DNA from: Klebsiella pneumoniae
GTDB taxonomy: Bacteria > Pseudomonadota > Gammaproteobacteria > Pseudomonadales > UBA5518
Length of the DNA: 64,000 nt
NCBI GenBank assembly: GCA_945862145.1
Contig: CAMAXE010000008.1
Coordinates: 1 to 64,000 of the forward strand
Reading direction: 5' to 3'
The position numbers and the translations under genes are program-made. This document shows positions 27,625 to 35,354 of the stretch, in pieces. Each line of letters begins with the position of its first letter. Within the stretch, counting starts at the first letter, position 1. The notes below the pieces were generated by a model. It searched no databases. It was not told the DNA's origin and saw nothing but the letters and a program-made list of their open reading frames with translations.

Positions 27625-28836
27625 ATGAACACCTTCACCGACTTACGCCACGCCGAGCGTATCCAGGGCGTCAAGCCGCTGCCGGCCTGGGCCTATCTGA
27701 GTGCCGAGCTGCTGGAGATCGAGTACGAGCGCGTGATCCTGCCCTCGTGGCAGTTTGTTTGTCACCAGAGCGAGCTACCCGCCGCGGGAGACTTCACCAC
27801 CCTCGACCTCTGGCGCGACAGCGTGATCGTTATGCGCGGCACTGATGGCCGGCTGCGGGCCTTTCAGAACGCCTGCCGTCACCGTGGCGCACGGCTGCTG
27901 GACGGGCACGGGAGCTGCACCCGGCATATAACCTGCCCCTACCATGCCTGGTCCTACGAGCTCGAGGGGCAACTCGCCCGCGTGCCTGCCGAACGCAGCT
28001 TCCAGACGCTCGACAAAAAAAGCCTGGGCCTGCGCGAGTTCGAGCTGGAGACATTTCTCGGGCTGGTTTTCGTACGCATTGCCGGCGGCGGCCCCAGTCT
28101 TGCGTCGGTGATGGGCGATCTGGCCGAGGAACTGGCCCCGTACCACATCGAAGACATGGTTCCCGCCGCACCGGTGCAGGCTGCCGAGCGCTGGAACTGC
28201 AACTGGAAGGTCGCTCTCGACAATTACCTCGACAACTACCATGTGCCTTACGGACATCCGGGCCTGCATCGCCTGATGGACAACGAACTTGCGTGCACGA
28301 TCAACGGGCACGGCGTGTCGTGGTCCCGGAGCAGTTTGCGCGAGCGGCCCTCGCCGAACTGGTCCGAGCGCCTCTACCAGAGCCTCTCGACGCGGGCTTT
28401 TGCCAGGCTGCCGGAGCAGATCCGCTCCACCTGGATGTTTTGCTTCATGCCGGTGAACATCGGGCTGGACGTCTACCCCGACGGCATGAGCATCTTTCAG
28501 GTCCTGCCCACCGGCGCCCTCGAAACCGAGGTCCGCATGCCGTTGTTCCAGCGTCCTGATAGCACCCGCGAAACCCGCGCTGTGCGTTACATCGCCGGGC
28601 GCATCAACGCGCAGATCAACCGCGAGGACCAGCTGCTCTGCGAGCGCGTGCAGTCGGGACTCTCGGGGCATCGCTATGCGGCGGGTCCGCTCTCGGACTT
28701 CGAGATGCCGGTGCGAGACATGCACGATCGGTTGCGCGTGGCCTGCCCGGTACTTGACCTGGACCGGCGCCCTGCCGAGGGCAACCTGCGACGCCTGAAC
28801 GACGAGATACTCGGCGGGGTCATCGCCAGAGCCTGA
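27625..28836 (+). CDS. Rieske non-haem iron oxygenase, alpha subunit
   Basis: A 403-residue ring-hydroxylating-type oxygenase. The start at 27625 (MNTFTDL) is preferred for GGAG 6 bases upstream. The Rieske 2Fe-2S site is CRHRGARLLDG with TCPYHAWSYELEG (about residues 80-110). The mononuclear iron site appears in DNYLDNYHVPYGHPGLH (two His), with a later acidic ligand probably in NREDQLLCERVQSG. Partners (ferredoxin/reductase) are absent nearby. Overall it resembles the choline/carnitine/aromatic monooxygenase group; the substrate is open. An upstream AT-rich promoter and operator-like repeat suggest substrate-dependent control. Confidence 0.9.
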   Translation: MNTFTDLRHAERIQGVKPLPAWAYLSAELLEIEYERVILPSWQFVCHQSELPAAGDFTTLDLWRDSVIVMRGTDGRLRAFQNACRHRGARLLDGHGSCTRHITCPYHAWSYELEGQLARVPAERSFQTLDKKSLGLREFELETFLGLVFVRIAGGGPSLASVMGDLAEELAPYHIEDMVPAAPVQAAERWNCNWKVALDNYLDNYHVPYGHPGLHRLMDNELACTINGHGVSWSRSSLRERPSPNWSERLYQSLSTRAFARLPEQIRSTWMFCFMPVNIGLDVYPDGMSIFQVLPTGALETEVRMPLFQRPDSTRETRAVRYIAGRINAQINREDQLLCERVQSGLSGHRYAAGPLSDFEMPVRDMHDRLRVACPVLDLDRRPAEGNLRRLNDEILGGVIARA

Positions 28837-28889
28837 CTCCACGTTGTCGGGTGATGGCCCTGCTGCCATCTTGATCTCCGCTCTTCAAG

Positions 28890-28907
28890 CCACGCTGTCC
28901 AGCGTGG
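28890..28907 (+). terminator. Possible terminator hairpin after the Rieske oxygenase gene
   Basis: CCACGCT-GTCC-AGCGTGG forms a 7-bp stem with a tetraloop; five T residues follow only after about 8 further bases, so intrinsic termination is uncertain. Confidence 0.35.
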
Positions 28908-28923
28908 GCGGACCGTTTTTCCG

Positions 28924-30279
28924 GTGGCCGGCTGGCTGAGAGGCGTTTATCCTGCGTTACTTACTTCCCCTCGTCCGGCGGCCATCTTGGACCTTTCTCC
29001 CCGACAACCCTTTCTGGCGGCCTCGCCCAAAGGCCGGGTGCTGCGTTTCGGCGGCACGGTCATGGTCTTCGTGCTCGCGCTCTATGGCTTTGCCGGTGGT
29101 GCCGACACTGCGAACATCGAGGATCTTCACGATCAATCCGTGCTCGAGTGGGTGTATTACGCGGCCAGCCTGTTCGTGTTCGGCGGCACGGATCTGGGCA
29201 CGCCGCTGCCCGGTGGCCCGGTGCTGCCGAGCATCGCCCTGTGGATCGCTTTCTACCTGGCGCCATTGATCACCACCACGGTGGTCGCTGACGCGATGTT
29301 GCAGCTGCTGCGCGCGCGCGCAGCCCACGACCGCTCGCTGGTTGACCATCTGGTGCTGGTGGGATCGGGGGATCTCGCGTTAGCGTATCTCGACGCGGTG
29401 CAGGCGGTCGATCCCGGGCGCCGGGTGCTGCTGGTGGAGCACCGTGCCGACCAACCCTTTCCCGTGTTCCTGGTCGAGGAGGCTTCGCGCAATCTCATGC
29501 GCGTGCAGGGCAACATACTGCTCGACACCGTGCTGAAGGGGCTCGCCCTCGGGCAGGCTCACCGTGCGGTGGTGATCAGCGATGACGATCTCCTGAACCT
29601 CGAGTGTGCGTGGGCCATTAAGGGGGAAAATCCGGCGCTGCCGGTGGCCGCGCACGTGGCCGACCTCTCGCTGCTGCGGCCGGTAAACCGCATGGTCCGC
29701 GCGCGACGCGGCGACAGCGGCGCGCGCGGCCCCAGCGTCTTCAGCACCCACCGCATCGCAGCCCTGCAACTCTATGACGAGCAGATGAGCGCGCACTTCG
29801 AGCGCACGGGCGTGCGCGATGACGTGGTGATAGCGGGCTTTGGGCGGCTGGGCCAGACCGTGCTCGAGTTGCTGCTGGCACGCGCCGAGGATCAGGTGGC
29901 CCGCGTGCTGGTGGTCGGGCGCGATGCCACCCGCGAGTTTCGGCGGTTTGCGGCCGATGTAGACACCGGCGGGCTTGAGATCATCACCATCGACGGCGCT
30001 CTGGATGACCCGGGCACATGGGAGAGCGTGGCGGGTTCATTGGGCAACGGTGAGGGCGCTTCGATTGCCCTGCTGGCCCATGCGAACGTCCTGGACAACC
30101 TTCGTGCCGCGATGATGTTGCGTGTCCGACTCCCGGAGATGCGCACCTTCGTGCGGTGTTTCCGCCGCACGACATTTACCGACGCGCTGGCCGGGCAGCT
30201 CAGCATGGAGGTCCTCGCGTTGGAGGACATGCTGCGTGACGCCCTCCGCGACCACTACGAGGCGTTGAGCATCGCCTGA
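28924..30279 (+). CDS. Channel-like membrane protein with two RCK/TrkA-N domains
   Basis: A 451-residue protein. Two hydrophobic segments (about 43-60 VMVFVLALYGFAGGA and 100-125 SIALWIAFYLAPLITTTVVADAML) flank a short loop (ASLFVFGGTDLGTPL), followed by two Rossmann-type domains: LVLVGSGDLALAYLDAV (about 140) and VVIAGFGRLGQTVLELL (about 302). This is the layout of K+ channel/RCK proteins. The loop lacks the TVGYG selectivity filter, so conduction or ion choice is unclear. The GTG start is poorly supported by a ribosome site. No partner transporter is adjacent. Confidence 0.75.
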   Translation: MAGWLRGVYPALLTSPRPAAILDLSPRQPFLAASPKGRVLRFGGTVMVFVLALYGFAGGADTANIEDLHDQSVLEWVYYAASLFVFGGTDLGTPLPGGPVLPSIALWIAFYLAPLITTTVVADAMLQLLRARAAHDRSLVDHLVLVGSGDLALAYLDAVQAVDPGRRVLLVEHRADQPFPVFLVEEASRNLMRVQGNILLDTVLKGLALGQAHRAVVISDDDLLNLECAWAIKGENPALPVAAHVADLSLLRPVNRMVRARRGDSGARGPSVFSTHRIAALQLYDEQMSAHFERTGVRDDVVIAGFGRLGQTVLELLLARAEDQVARVLVVGRDATREFRRFAADVDTGGLEIITIDGALDDPGTWESVAGSLGNGEGASIALLAHANVLDNLRAAMMLRVRLPEMRTFVRCFRRTTFTDALAGQLSMEVLALEDMLRDALRDHYEALSIA

Positions 30280-30289
30280 AGCGTGGCGT

Positions 30290-30619
30290 TCAGAAGGCTG
30301 CCAGAGCGGCGCTTTCTTCGGTGTGCAGGTCGAGCAGGTTGTCCATGCCCGAGATCTCCAGCACCTTGGCTACCGAACTGGTGGGGGAGCACAGCTTGAG
30401 CGCGCCACCAGCCGCGTGAGTGGCTTTCGCCACGCGTACGAAGACACGCAGGCCGATGCTGCTCACGTAATCGAGAGTCTTCAGGCACAGCAGCAATTTC
30501 CCATTGCCGGCTGCCACCAGCGCCAGCAGCTCGGTGGCCACCCCATCGGAGGAGGTGGCGTCGAGGCGGCCACTCAGTTCGCAGATGAGAATCCCGGTTT
30601 CATGGCGTGTCGTGATCAT
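30290..30619 (-). CDS. STAS-domain anti-sigma factor antagonist-like protein
   Basis: A 109-residue single STAS domain: TGILICELSGRLDATSSDGVATEL, then KLLLCLKTLDYVSSIGLRVFVRV with the conserved phospho-acceptor Ser region (DYVSSIG), then LKLCSPTSSVAKVLEISGMDNLLDL. In the family this Ser is phosphorylated by an HPK/RsbW-type kinase to control partner switching. No kinase or phosphatase is adjacent. It lies downstream of, and on the same strand as, the cbbTZ remnants, 58 bp after the broken cbbZ stop. Confidence 0.88.
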   Translation of the reverse strand: MITTRHETGILICELSGRLDATSSDGVATELLALVAAGNGKLLLCLKTLDYVSSIGLRVFVRVAKATHAAGGALKLCSPTSSVAKVLEISGMDNLLDLHTEESAALAAF

Positions 30620-30677
30620 ATTGTACGTTCTTGTCGTGGCAAGTGATCGCGCATCATCGCCACGGCGAGGGGCTTAA

Positions 30678-31208
30678 TCAAGCTGTCTGAGAGGCTGCGC
30701 GCAGCGCCGAAAAATCCGCGATCACGCGGTCGGGCGAGCAGGATTCGATCGGCTCCCCCATGTTGTAGCCGTAAGGCAGCGCCCAGACTTGCACGCCCGC
30801 ATTGCGCGCTGTGGCCACATCGATGGCGGAATCACCCACGAAGAGCGCGCGTTCGCGGCGGGTACGGAAGTCGCGCAGGCAGGATTCAACGCCCACAGGA
30901 TCAGGTTTGCGCGCCGGGAAGGTGCCACAGCGCCGCGCATAGTGTCCGGAGAACAGGTGTTCGATGGCCTCGAAGCGCTCCGAGACGCGCACCGCAGCGA
31001 TATCTTCCTGCCAGATCTAGGCAAGCGCCTGCGCCAGCAGTTCGCGGGTGCCACGGCCGATCCAGGCGTTTACCTGCTCTTGCGACACCGGGGCGAGTCC
31101 ACAGGAGTCCATGGTGTCGTTCACGGCATCCATGATCTCGGGCGAGGTCTCGAGCAGGGTGCCGTCGAGATCGAAGAGCACCAGGTCCCAGGCGCGCTCC
31201 GAACTCAC
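30678..31208 (-). pseudogene. cbbZ: Phosphoglycolate phosphatase, broken (TAG stop and internal deletion)
   Basis: A HAD-family phosphatase gene read from GTG 31208. The first 63 codons give WDLVLFDLDGTLLETSPEIM (motif I) and VNAWIGRGTRELLAQALA, then TAG at 31019-31017. The same frame continues after the stop with IWQEDIAAVRVSERFEAIEH, then FSGHYARRCGTF joins directly to PARKPDP and SCLRDF, ERALFVGDSAIDVATARNAG (motifs III/IV) and LPYGYNMGEPI. Functional Gph/CbbZ proteins have roughly 50-60 more residues between RRCGTF and the KPDP motif, including motif II. So one nonsense change and one in-frame deletion are present. Its start codon overlaps the transketolase stop (GTGA), the mark of an old operon. 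Confidence 0.85.
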
Positions 31209-33232
31209 GCGAGCAGGTCTTTCACGGCCCGCACCACGGCGGCGGCAGTGACGCCAAAATGCTGGTAGAGATCCTTGGCGGGTGCTGACTCACCGAAGGC
31301 AGCGACACCCACGATAGCGCCCGTGCGACCGGTGTACTTGTGCCAGAAGTCCGGTTGCGCGGCCTCCACGGCCACGGTGGGCAGGCGCAGCGGCAGCACG
31401 GCGTCGCGGTAGCTCTGGTCCTGCCGGTCGAAGGCGTTGGTGCAGGGCATCGAGACCACGCGTACCGAGATGCCCTCGGCCGCAAGCTGCTCGCGGGCTT
31501 CCATCGCAATGGATAGTTCCGATCCGGTGCCGATCAGCACCGCGCGCGCATCGACCGCATCGGCCAGCACGTAGCCGCCCCGGCGGATGCCCTCGACATG
31601 CGCAGTTTCGGTGAGCCGCGGCAGGTTCTGGCGCGACAGGCAGAGCGCGCTCGGGCCCTCGCGGCGCTCCAACGATGCGGCCCAGGAAACAGCCGTTTCC
31701 AAGCCATCGGCGGGGCGCCACACATCGAGGTTCGGGATGATGCGCAGGCTCGGCACCTGCTCGACGGCCTGGTGCGTGGGGCCGTCCTCGCCCAGACCTA
31801 TCGAGTCGTGCGTGAAGACGTGGATCACGCGCTGTTTCATCAGTGCGGCCATGCGGATGGCGTTGCGGCTGTAGTCGCTGAAGGTGAGGAAGGTGCCGCC
31901 GTAGGGAATGTAGCCCCCGTGCAGCGCCATCCCGCTCATGATCGCGGCCATACCGAACTCGCGCACGCCATAGCTCAGGTGATTGCCCCAGGTGTCACGG
32001 CCCGCGCGCACGCAGCCCTTGAAGCTGGTGAGGTTGGAGGCGGTTAAGTCGGCGCTGCCGCCGAAGAACTCCGGCACCAGTGGCGCCAGTGCGTCCAGCG
32101 CGTTCTGGCTCGCCTTGCGGGTGGCCACGGCCTCGGGCTTGGCGGCGATGGCAGCCAGCGTGTCGGGTAGTTGTTGCGCGAAGGCGGGCGACAAATCGCC
32201 GCGCATGCGGCGCTCGAACTCGGCCGCCTCGGTGGGGAAAGCCTGGCGGTAGGCCTCGAATTGTTGGTCCCATGCGCTTTGGCGCGCGGCGCCCGCGGCG
32301 CGCGCGTCCCAGGCCGCGGCGATATGGGCCGGGATTTCGAAGGGTGGGGCCGTCCAGCCGAGCGCCTCCCGTGTGGCGGCTACCTCGGCGGCACCGAGTG
32401 CGGCGCCATGCACATCGTGGGTGCCCGCCTTGTTCGGCGAGCCCTTGCCGATCACGGTGCGGCAGCAGATCAGTGTGGGCTTGCCGTCGGGGTGCGCGGA
32501 CTGCGCCTTGGCGGCCAGCAAGGCGGCTTCGACGGCCGCCGTATCGTGGCCGTCGACGGCGGGGATCACGTGCCAGCCGTAGGCCTCGAAGCGCTTGGGC
32601 GTGTCATCGGTGAACCAGCCCTCGACGTGGCCGTCGATGGAGATGCCGTTGTCGTCGTAGAAGGCGACCAGTTTGGCGAGCCGCAGCGTGCCGGCGAGCG
32701 AGCAAACCTCGTGGCTTATGCCCTCCATGAGGCAGCCGTCGCCCATGAAGGCGTAGGTGTGATGATCAACGATGGCGTGGCCGGGGCGGTTGAACTCGGC
32801 GGCGAGCAGCGATTCGGTGAGCGCCATGCCCACGGCATTGGCAAGGCCTTGGCCCAGGGGCCCGGTGGTGGTTTCCACGCCCGGGGTGACCCCCACTTCC
32901 GGGTGGCCGGCGGTTTTGCTGTGCAATTGGCGGAAGCGTTTGATCTCGTTGATCGGCAGGTCATAGCCCGTCAGGTGCAGCAGCGAGTAGACCAGCATTG
33001 AGCCGTGGCCGTTCGAGAGTACAAAGCGGTCGCGGTCGGCCCAGTGCGGGTTGGCCGGATTGTGCTTCAGGTGGCGGTTCCACAGCACCTCGGCGATCTC
33101 GGCCATCCCCATGGGCGCGCCGGGATGGCCGCTCTTGGCGGCTTCCACGGCGTCGACCGACAGCATACGGATGGCGTTGGCCATCTCGCGGGCGAGTGCA
33201 GGCTCTGGGGCTTGGCTGTGGCTCGTGGTCAT
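31205..33232 (-). CDS. cbbT: Transketolase
   Basis: A 675-residue, full-length transketolase. Motifs: [18 protein letters not shown] and [19 protein letters not shown] near the N-terminus, [13 protein letters not shown], the ThDP site [13 protein letters not shown] ending in [10 protein letters not shown], and in the second domain [36 protein letters not shown] and [18 protein letters not shown]. It transfers two-carbon units in the pentose-phosphate and Calvin cycles. It sits 30 bp after the phosphoribulokinase remnant and overlaps the broken cbbZ start, so it was cbbT of a cbb operon. The intact frame suggests it now serves general metabolism (tkt). Confidence 0.93.
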   Translation of the reverse strand: MTTSHSQAPEPALAREMANAIRMLSVDAVEAAKSGHPGAPMGMAEIAEVLWNRHLKHNPANPHWADRDRFVLSNGHGSMLVYSLLHLTGYDLPINEIKRFRQLHSKTAGHPEVGVTPGVETTTGPLGQGLANAVGMALTESLLAAEFNRPGHAIVDHHTYAFMGDGCLMEGISHEVCSLAGTLRLAKLVAFYDDNGISIDGHVEGWFTDDTPKRFEAYGWHVIPAVDGHDTAAVEAALLAAKAQSAHPDGKPTLICCRTVIGKGSPNKAGTHDVHGAALGAAEVAATREALGWTAPPFEIPAHIAAAWDARAAGAARQSAWDQQFEAYRQAFPTEAAEFERRMRGDLSPAFAQQLPDTLAAIAAKPEAVATRKASQNALDALAPLVPEFFGGSADLTASNLTSFKGCVRAGRDTWGNHLSYGVREFGMAAIMSGMALHGGYIPYGGTFLTFSDYSRNAIRMAALMKQRVIHVFTHDSIGLGEDGPTHQAVEQVPSLRIIPNLDVWRPADGLETAVSWAASLERREGPSALCLSRQNLPRLTETAHVEGIRRGGYVLADAVDARAVLIGTGSELSIAMEAREQLAAEGISVRVVSMPCTNAFDRQDQSYRDAVLPLRLPTVAVEAAQPDFWHKYTGRTGAIVGVAAFGESAPAKDLYQHFGVTAAAVVRAVKDLLA

Positions 33233-33262
33233 GCGATGGTGGCTCCGGTGCGGGCGTTGGCG

Positions 33263-33637
33263 TCAGCTATGGCCGAGGGCGCGCTTCCTGCGCTCCACCA
33301 TCCGCCAGATGAAGGGCATGAAGATGAGCTGCATCGCAAGTTCCATCTTGCCCCCGGGCACCACGATGGCATGCGTGCGCTCATTCAGGAGCCGTCGATC
33401 ATGTTAGGGCGGTACCGGAAATCGGCACCCTTCGGCCACGCGAAGCGTATCACCACCATGCTCTCATCGGGACTGGGAATATCCCGCGAAATGAACGGGT
33501 TGGAGGTATCCACTACCGGCATGCGCTGGAACCTGACGTGCGTGTGGTGAGCTGCGGGCAGATGATGTTCAGGTAGCCGGGCAGGCGCCGCAGGATGGTG
33601 TCGGTCACGGCCTCGTTGTCGGCGCAGTTCGAGCGCT
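33263..33637 (-). pseudogene. cbbP: Phosphoribulokinase remnant (5'-truncated, two frameshifts)
   Basis: Three frames in succession encode the C-terminal third of proteobacterial phosphoribulokinase: SNCADNEAVTDTILRRLPGY then NIICPQLT; after a 1-base loss near 33547, THVRFQRMPVVDTSNPFISR and DIPSPDESMVVIRFA to MIDGS; after a second net -1 shift near 33385, THAIVVPGGKMELAMQLIFM and PFIWRMVERRKRALGHS before the stop. The VDTSNPF and VVPGGKMELAMQLI runs are distinctive for PRK. The catalytic P-loop and ribulose-5-phosphate site are absent (5' deletion). Frame alignment was by eye from family knowledge. Confidence 0.88.
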
Positions 33638-33746
33638 ACTTGCCTGCGGCACCCGCAAAGCCCGATGCTAGTCGGCGCCCGTCGGTCGCACCATCGTCCG
33701 GGCGCGCCGCTGCCACGATCCGTGCAATTGACCAAGGAAAACGCCC

Positions 33747-34607
33747 ATGACCCTGCTTCTCACCGGCGCCACCGGCAAGACCGGACGCTGCATCGTGCAA
33801 TCGCTCGCCGCGCGTGGTTTGCGCGCCCGCGTGCTGCTGCGTAACCCCGAGGCGGCCGACTGGCTGCGCGGGCTGGGTATGGAGCCGGTTATCGCCGACA
33901 TGTCCGAGCCCGACACGCTGGGCGCCGCGCTGGAGGGCATGGAGCAAGCGCTGCTGCTTGCCGCTAATTCCCCGGGGCAGGTGGTGATGGAGAAGCAGTT
34001 CATCGATGCCGCCGTCGCCGCGGGCCTGCGTCGCATCGTGAAATACTCGGCCATCTCCGCCGGCGGCGACGAGGACTATCGCTTCGCGCGCTGGCACGGC
34101 GAGGCCGAGCGCCATCTCTTCGCGAGCGGGCTCGATTGGAGCGTGGTGCGCCCGGGCTACTTCATGCAGAACTTCCTGATGTCCGCCGATTCGATACGCG
34201 CCGAGGGCCGGTTCTACCTGCCCGCCTGCGATGAGCCGGTGTCGCTGGTCGATGTGCGCGACGCCGCGGATGTCACCGTGGCCTGCCTGCTCGATCGCAC
34301 GCAGGACGGGCGCATCCGCACCGTCACGGGGTCTGAATCGCTGACGCTCAGCGAGGTGGCCAGGCGCATGGAGTGGGTGCTCGGCCGCAGCATTGCGTAT
34401 GTGCCGTTGCCTGATGAGGACTTCCGAGCGGCCATGGTCGGCGCCGGTGCGCCGGAGTGGCTCGCTGGCGGCATGATCGAGTTCTTCGCTGGGGCCTCGC
34501 GCGGGACGCGTGACCACCTGAGCGGCTGCGTGCAGCGCCTGCTCGGCCGTGAGCCGATCGGGCTGGACGGCTTCCTGGCGGATCATGCGCAATCCTTCAA
34601 TCCCTGA
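33747..34607 (+). CDS. NmrA-like NAD(P)-binding atypical SDR
   Basis: A 286-residue reductase-like protein. ATG at 33747 with AAGGA upstream. The N-terminal LLLTGATGKTGRCIVQSLAAR is the Rossmann GxxGxxG motif; KYSAISAGGDEDY and WSVVRPGYFMQNFL follow NmrA/quinone-reductase (QOR2-like) members. No classic YxxxK catalytic pair is obvious, so it could be a redox sensor or an oxidoreductase. It is divergent from the cbbP remnant and followed 45 bp later by the sensor/transporter pair. Confidence 0.82.
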   Translation: MTLLLTGATGKTGRCIVQSLAARGLRARVLLRNPEAADWLRGLGMEPVIADMSEPDTLGAALEGMEQALLLAANSPGQVVMEKQFIDAAVAAGLRRIVKYSAISAGGDEDYRFARWHGEAERHLFASGLDWSVVRPGYFMQNFLMSADSIRAEGRFYLPACDEPVSLVDVRDAADVTVACLLDRTQDGRIRTVTGSESLTLSEVARRMEWVLGRSIAYVPLPDEDFRAAMVGAGAPEWLAGGMIEFFAGASRGTRDHLSGCVQRLLGREPIGLDGFLADHAQSFNP

Positions 34608-34652
34608 GGCCATCCGGTTTCCCGCAAGACTCAGAACACCCGGGAGATGAAC

Positions 34653-35333
34653 ATGTCCAAGGCGCCTGCCGAAACCAGCCACCGCAACCCGCAGCTCATC
34701 GTGAGGCTGGCTGGCGTCGTGCTGTTCATGCAACTGATCACGGCCCTGTTCGAGTCGGTGAGCAGCGACGTGCGTGACCGCGAGATCGCCGTGGAGCAGG
34801 CGCATATCGGCGGCCTGCTTGCCGCGTCCTCGGGCGCGCTGGAGGTGCGGATCCGCTTCAAGCTGCAGGTGCAGGAATGGAAAAACATCCTGCTGCGCGG
34901 CAGCGACCCCGCGGATTTCGCGCGCTACCGCGAGGCCATGCTGGGGCACGCGAATGCCGTTGATGCGGCGCTGCTCTCGCTCGGCGATGCACTTACGGCG
35001 ATGCACGAGGACGTGGGCGATGTGCCGGCGCTGCGCGAGCGCCATGTGGTGCTGGGTACGCGCTACACGGCGGCGCTCGGTGAGCGGCAGGTGCTGGATG
35101 CCGCTCTCGCGCAGCAGGCTGACCGCGCCGTGCGCGGCATGGACCGGGCGCTGGATGCCGAGTTCGACGCGCTGGCTTTTGAGCTCGGTAAACGGGCCCA
35201 TGGCGAGCAGGTCGCGGCCATGGAGGCCGCCGCCCGCGGCATGCAGCGCGCACGCTGGATCCGCGGCACGCTGCTTGCGTGTTCGAGCCTGCTGGTGCTG
35301 CTGCTCCTGTTCACGGCGCTGCGGCGCGGCTAG
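34653..35333 (+). CDS. Stand-alone membrane four-helix sensor domain protein
   Basis: A 226-residue protein. The start at 34653 is chosen for GGGAG 6 bases upstream; an ATG at 34647 is too close to it. TM1 is LAGVVLFMQLITALFESV (about 20-37) and TM2 is GTLLACSSLLVLLLLFTAL (about 204-222). The periplasmic part between them is helical and contains VQEWKNILLRGSDPADFARYREAM, a pattern typical of chemoreceptor/kinase four-helix sensor domains. The C-terminus stops right after TM2 (RRG), so no HAMP, kinase or MCP output is present. It ends 21 bp before the Na/Pi transporter and is probably co-transcribed with it. It may be a truncated receptor or an accessory sensor. Confidence 0.65.
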   Translation: MSKAPAETSHRNPQLIVRLAGVVLFMQLITALFESVSSDVRDREIAVEQAHIGGLLAASSGALEVRIRFKLQVQEWKNILLRGSDPADFARYREAMLGHANAVDAALLSLGDALTAMHEDVGDVPALRERHVVLGTRYTAALGERQVLDAALAQQADRAVRGMDRALDAEFDALAFELGKRAHGEQVAAMEAAARGMQRARWIRGTLLACSSLLVLLLLFTALRRG

Positions 35334-35354
35334 CGCCCCAGCGGGGTCTGGCGC

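Noticed and set aside
30678-31208. Stop-codon readthrough (recoded TAG) as an explanation for the split phosphatase
   Set aside because: A second lesion, the missing middle part of the enzyme, makes loss of function the simpler reading.
33636-35201. 521-codon minus-strand frame over the NmrA-like and sensor genes
   Set aside because: Composition is typical of antisense shadow, and the plus-strand genes have good starts and recognisable features.
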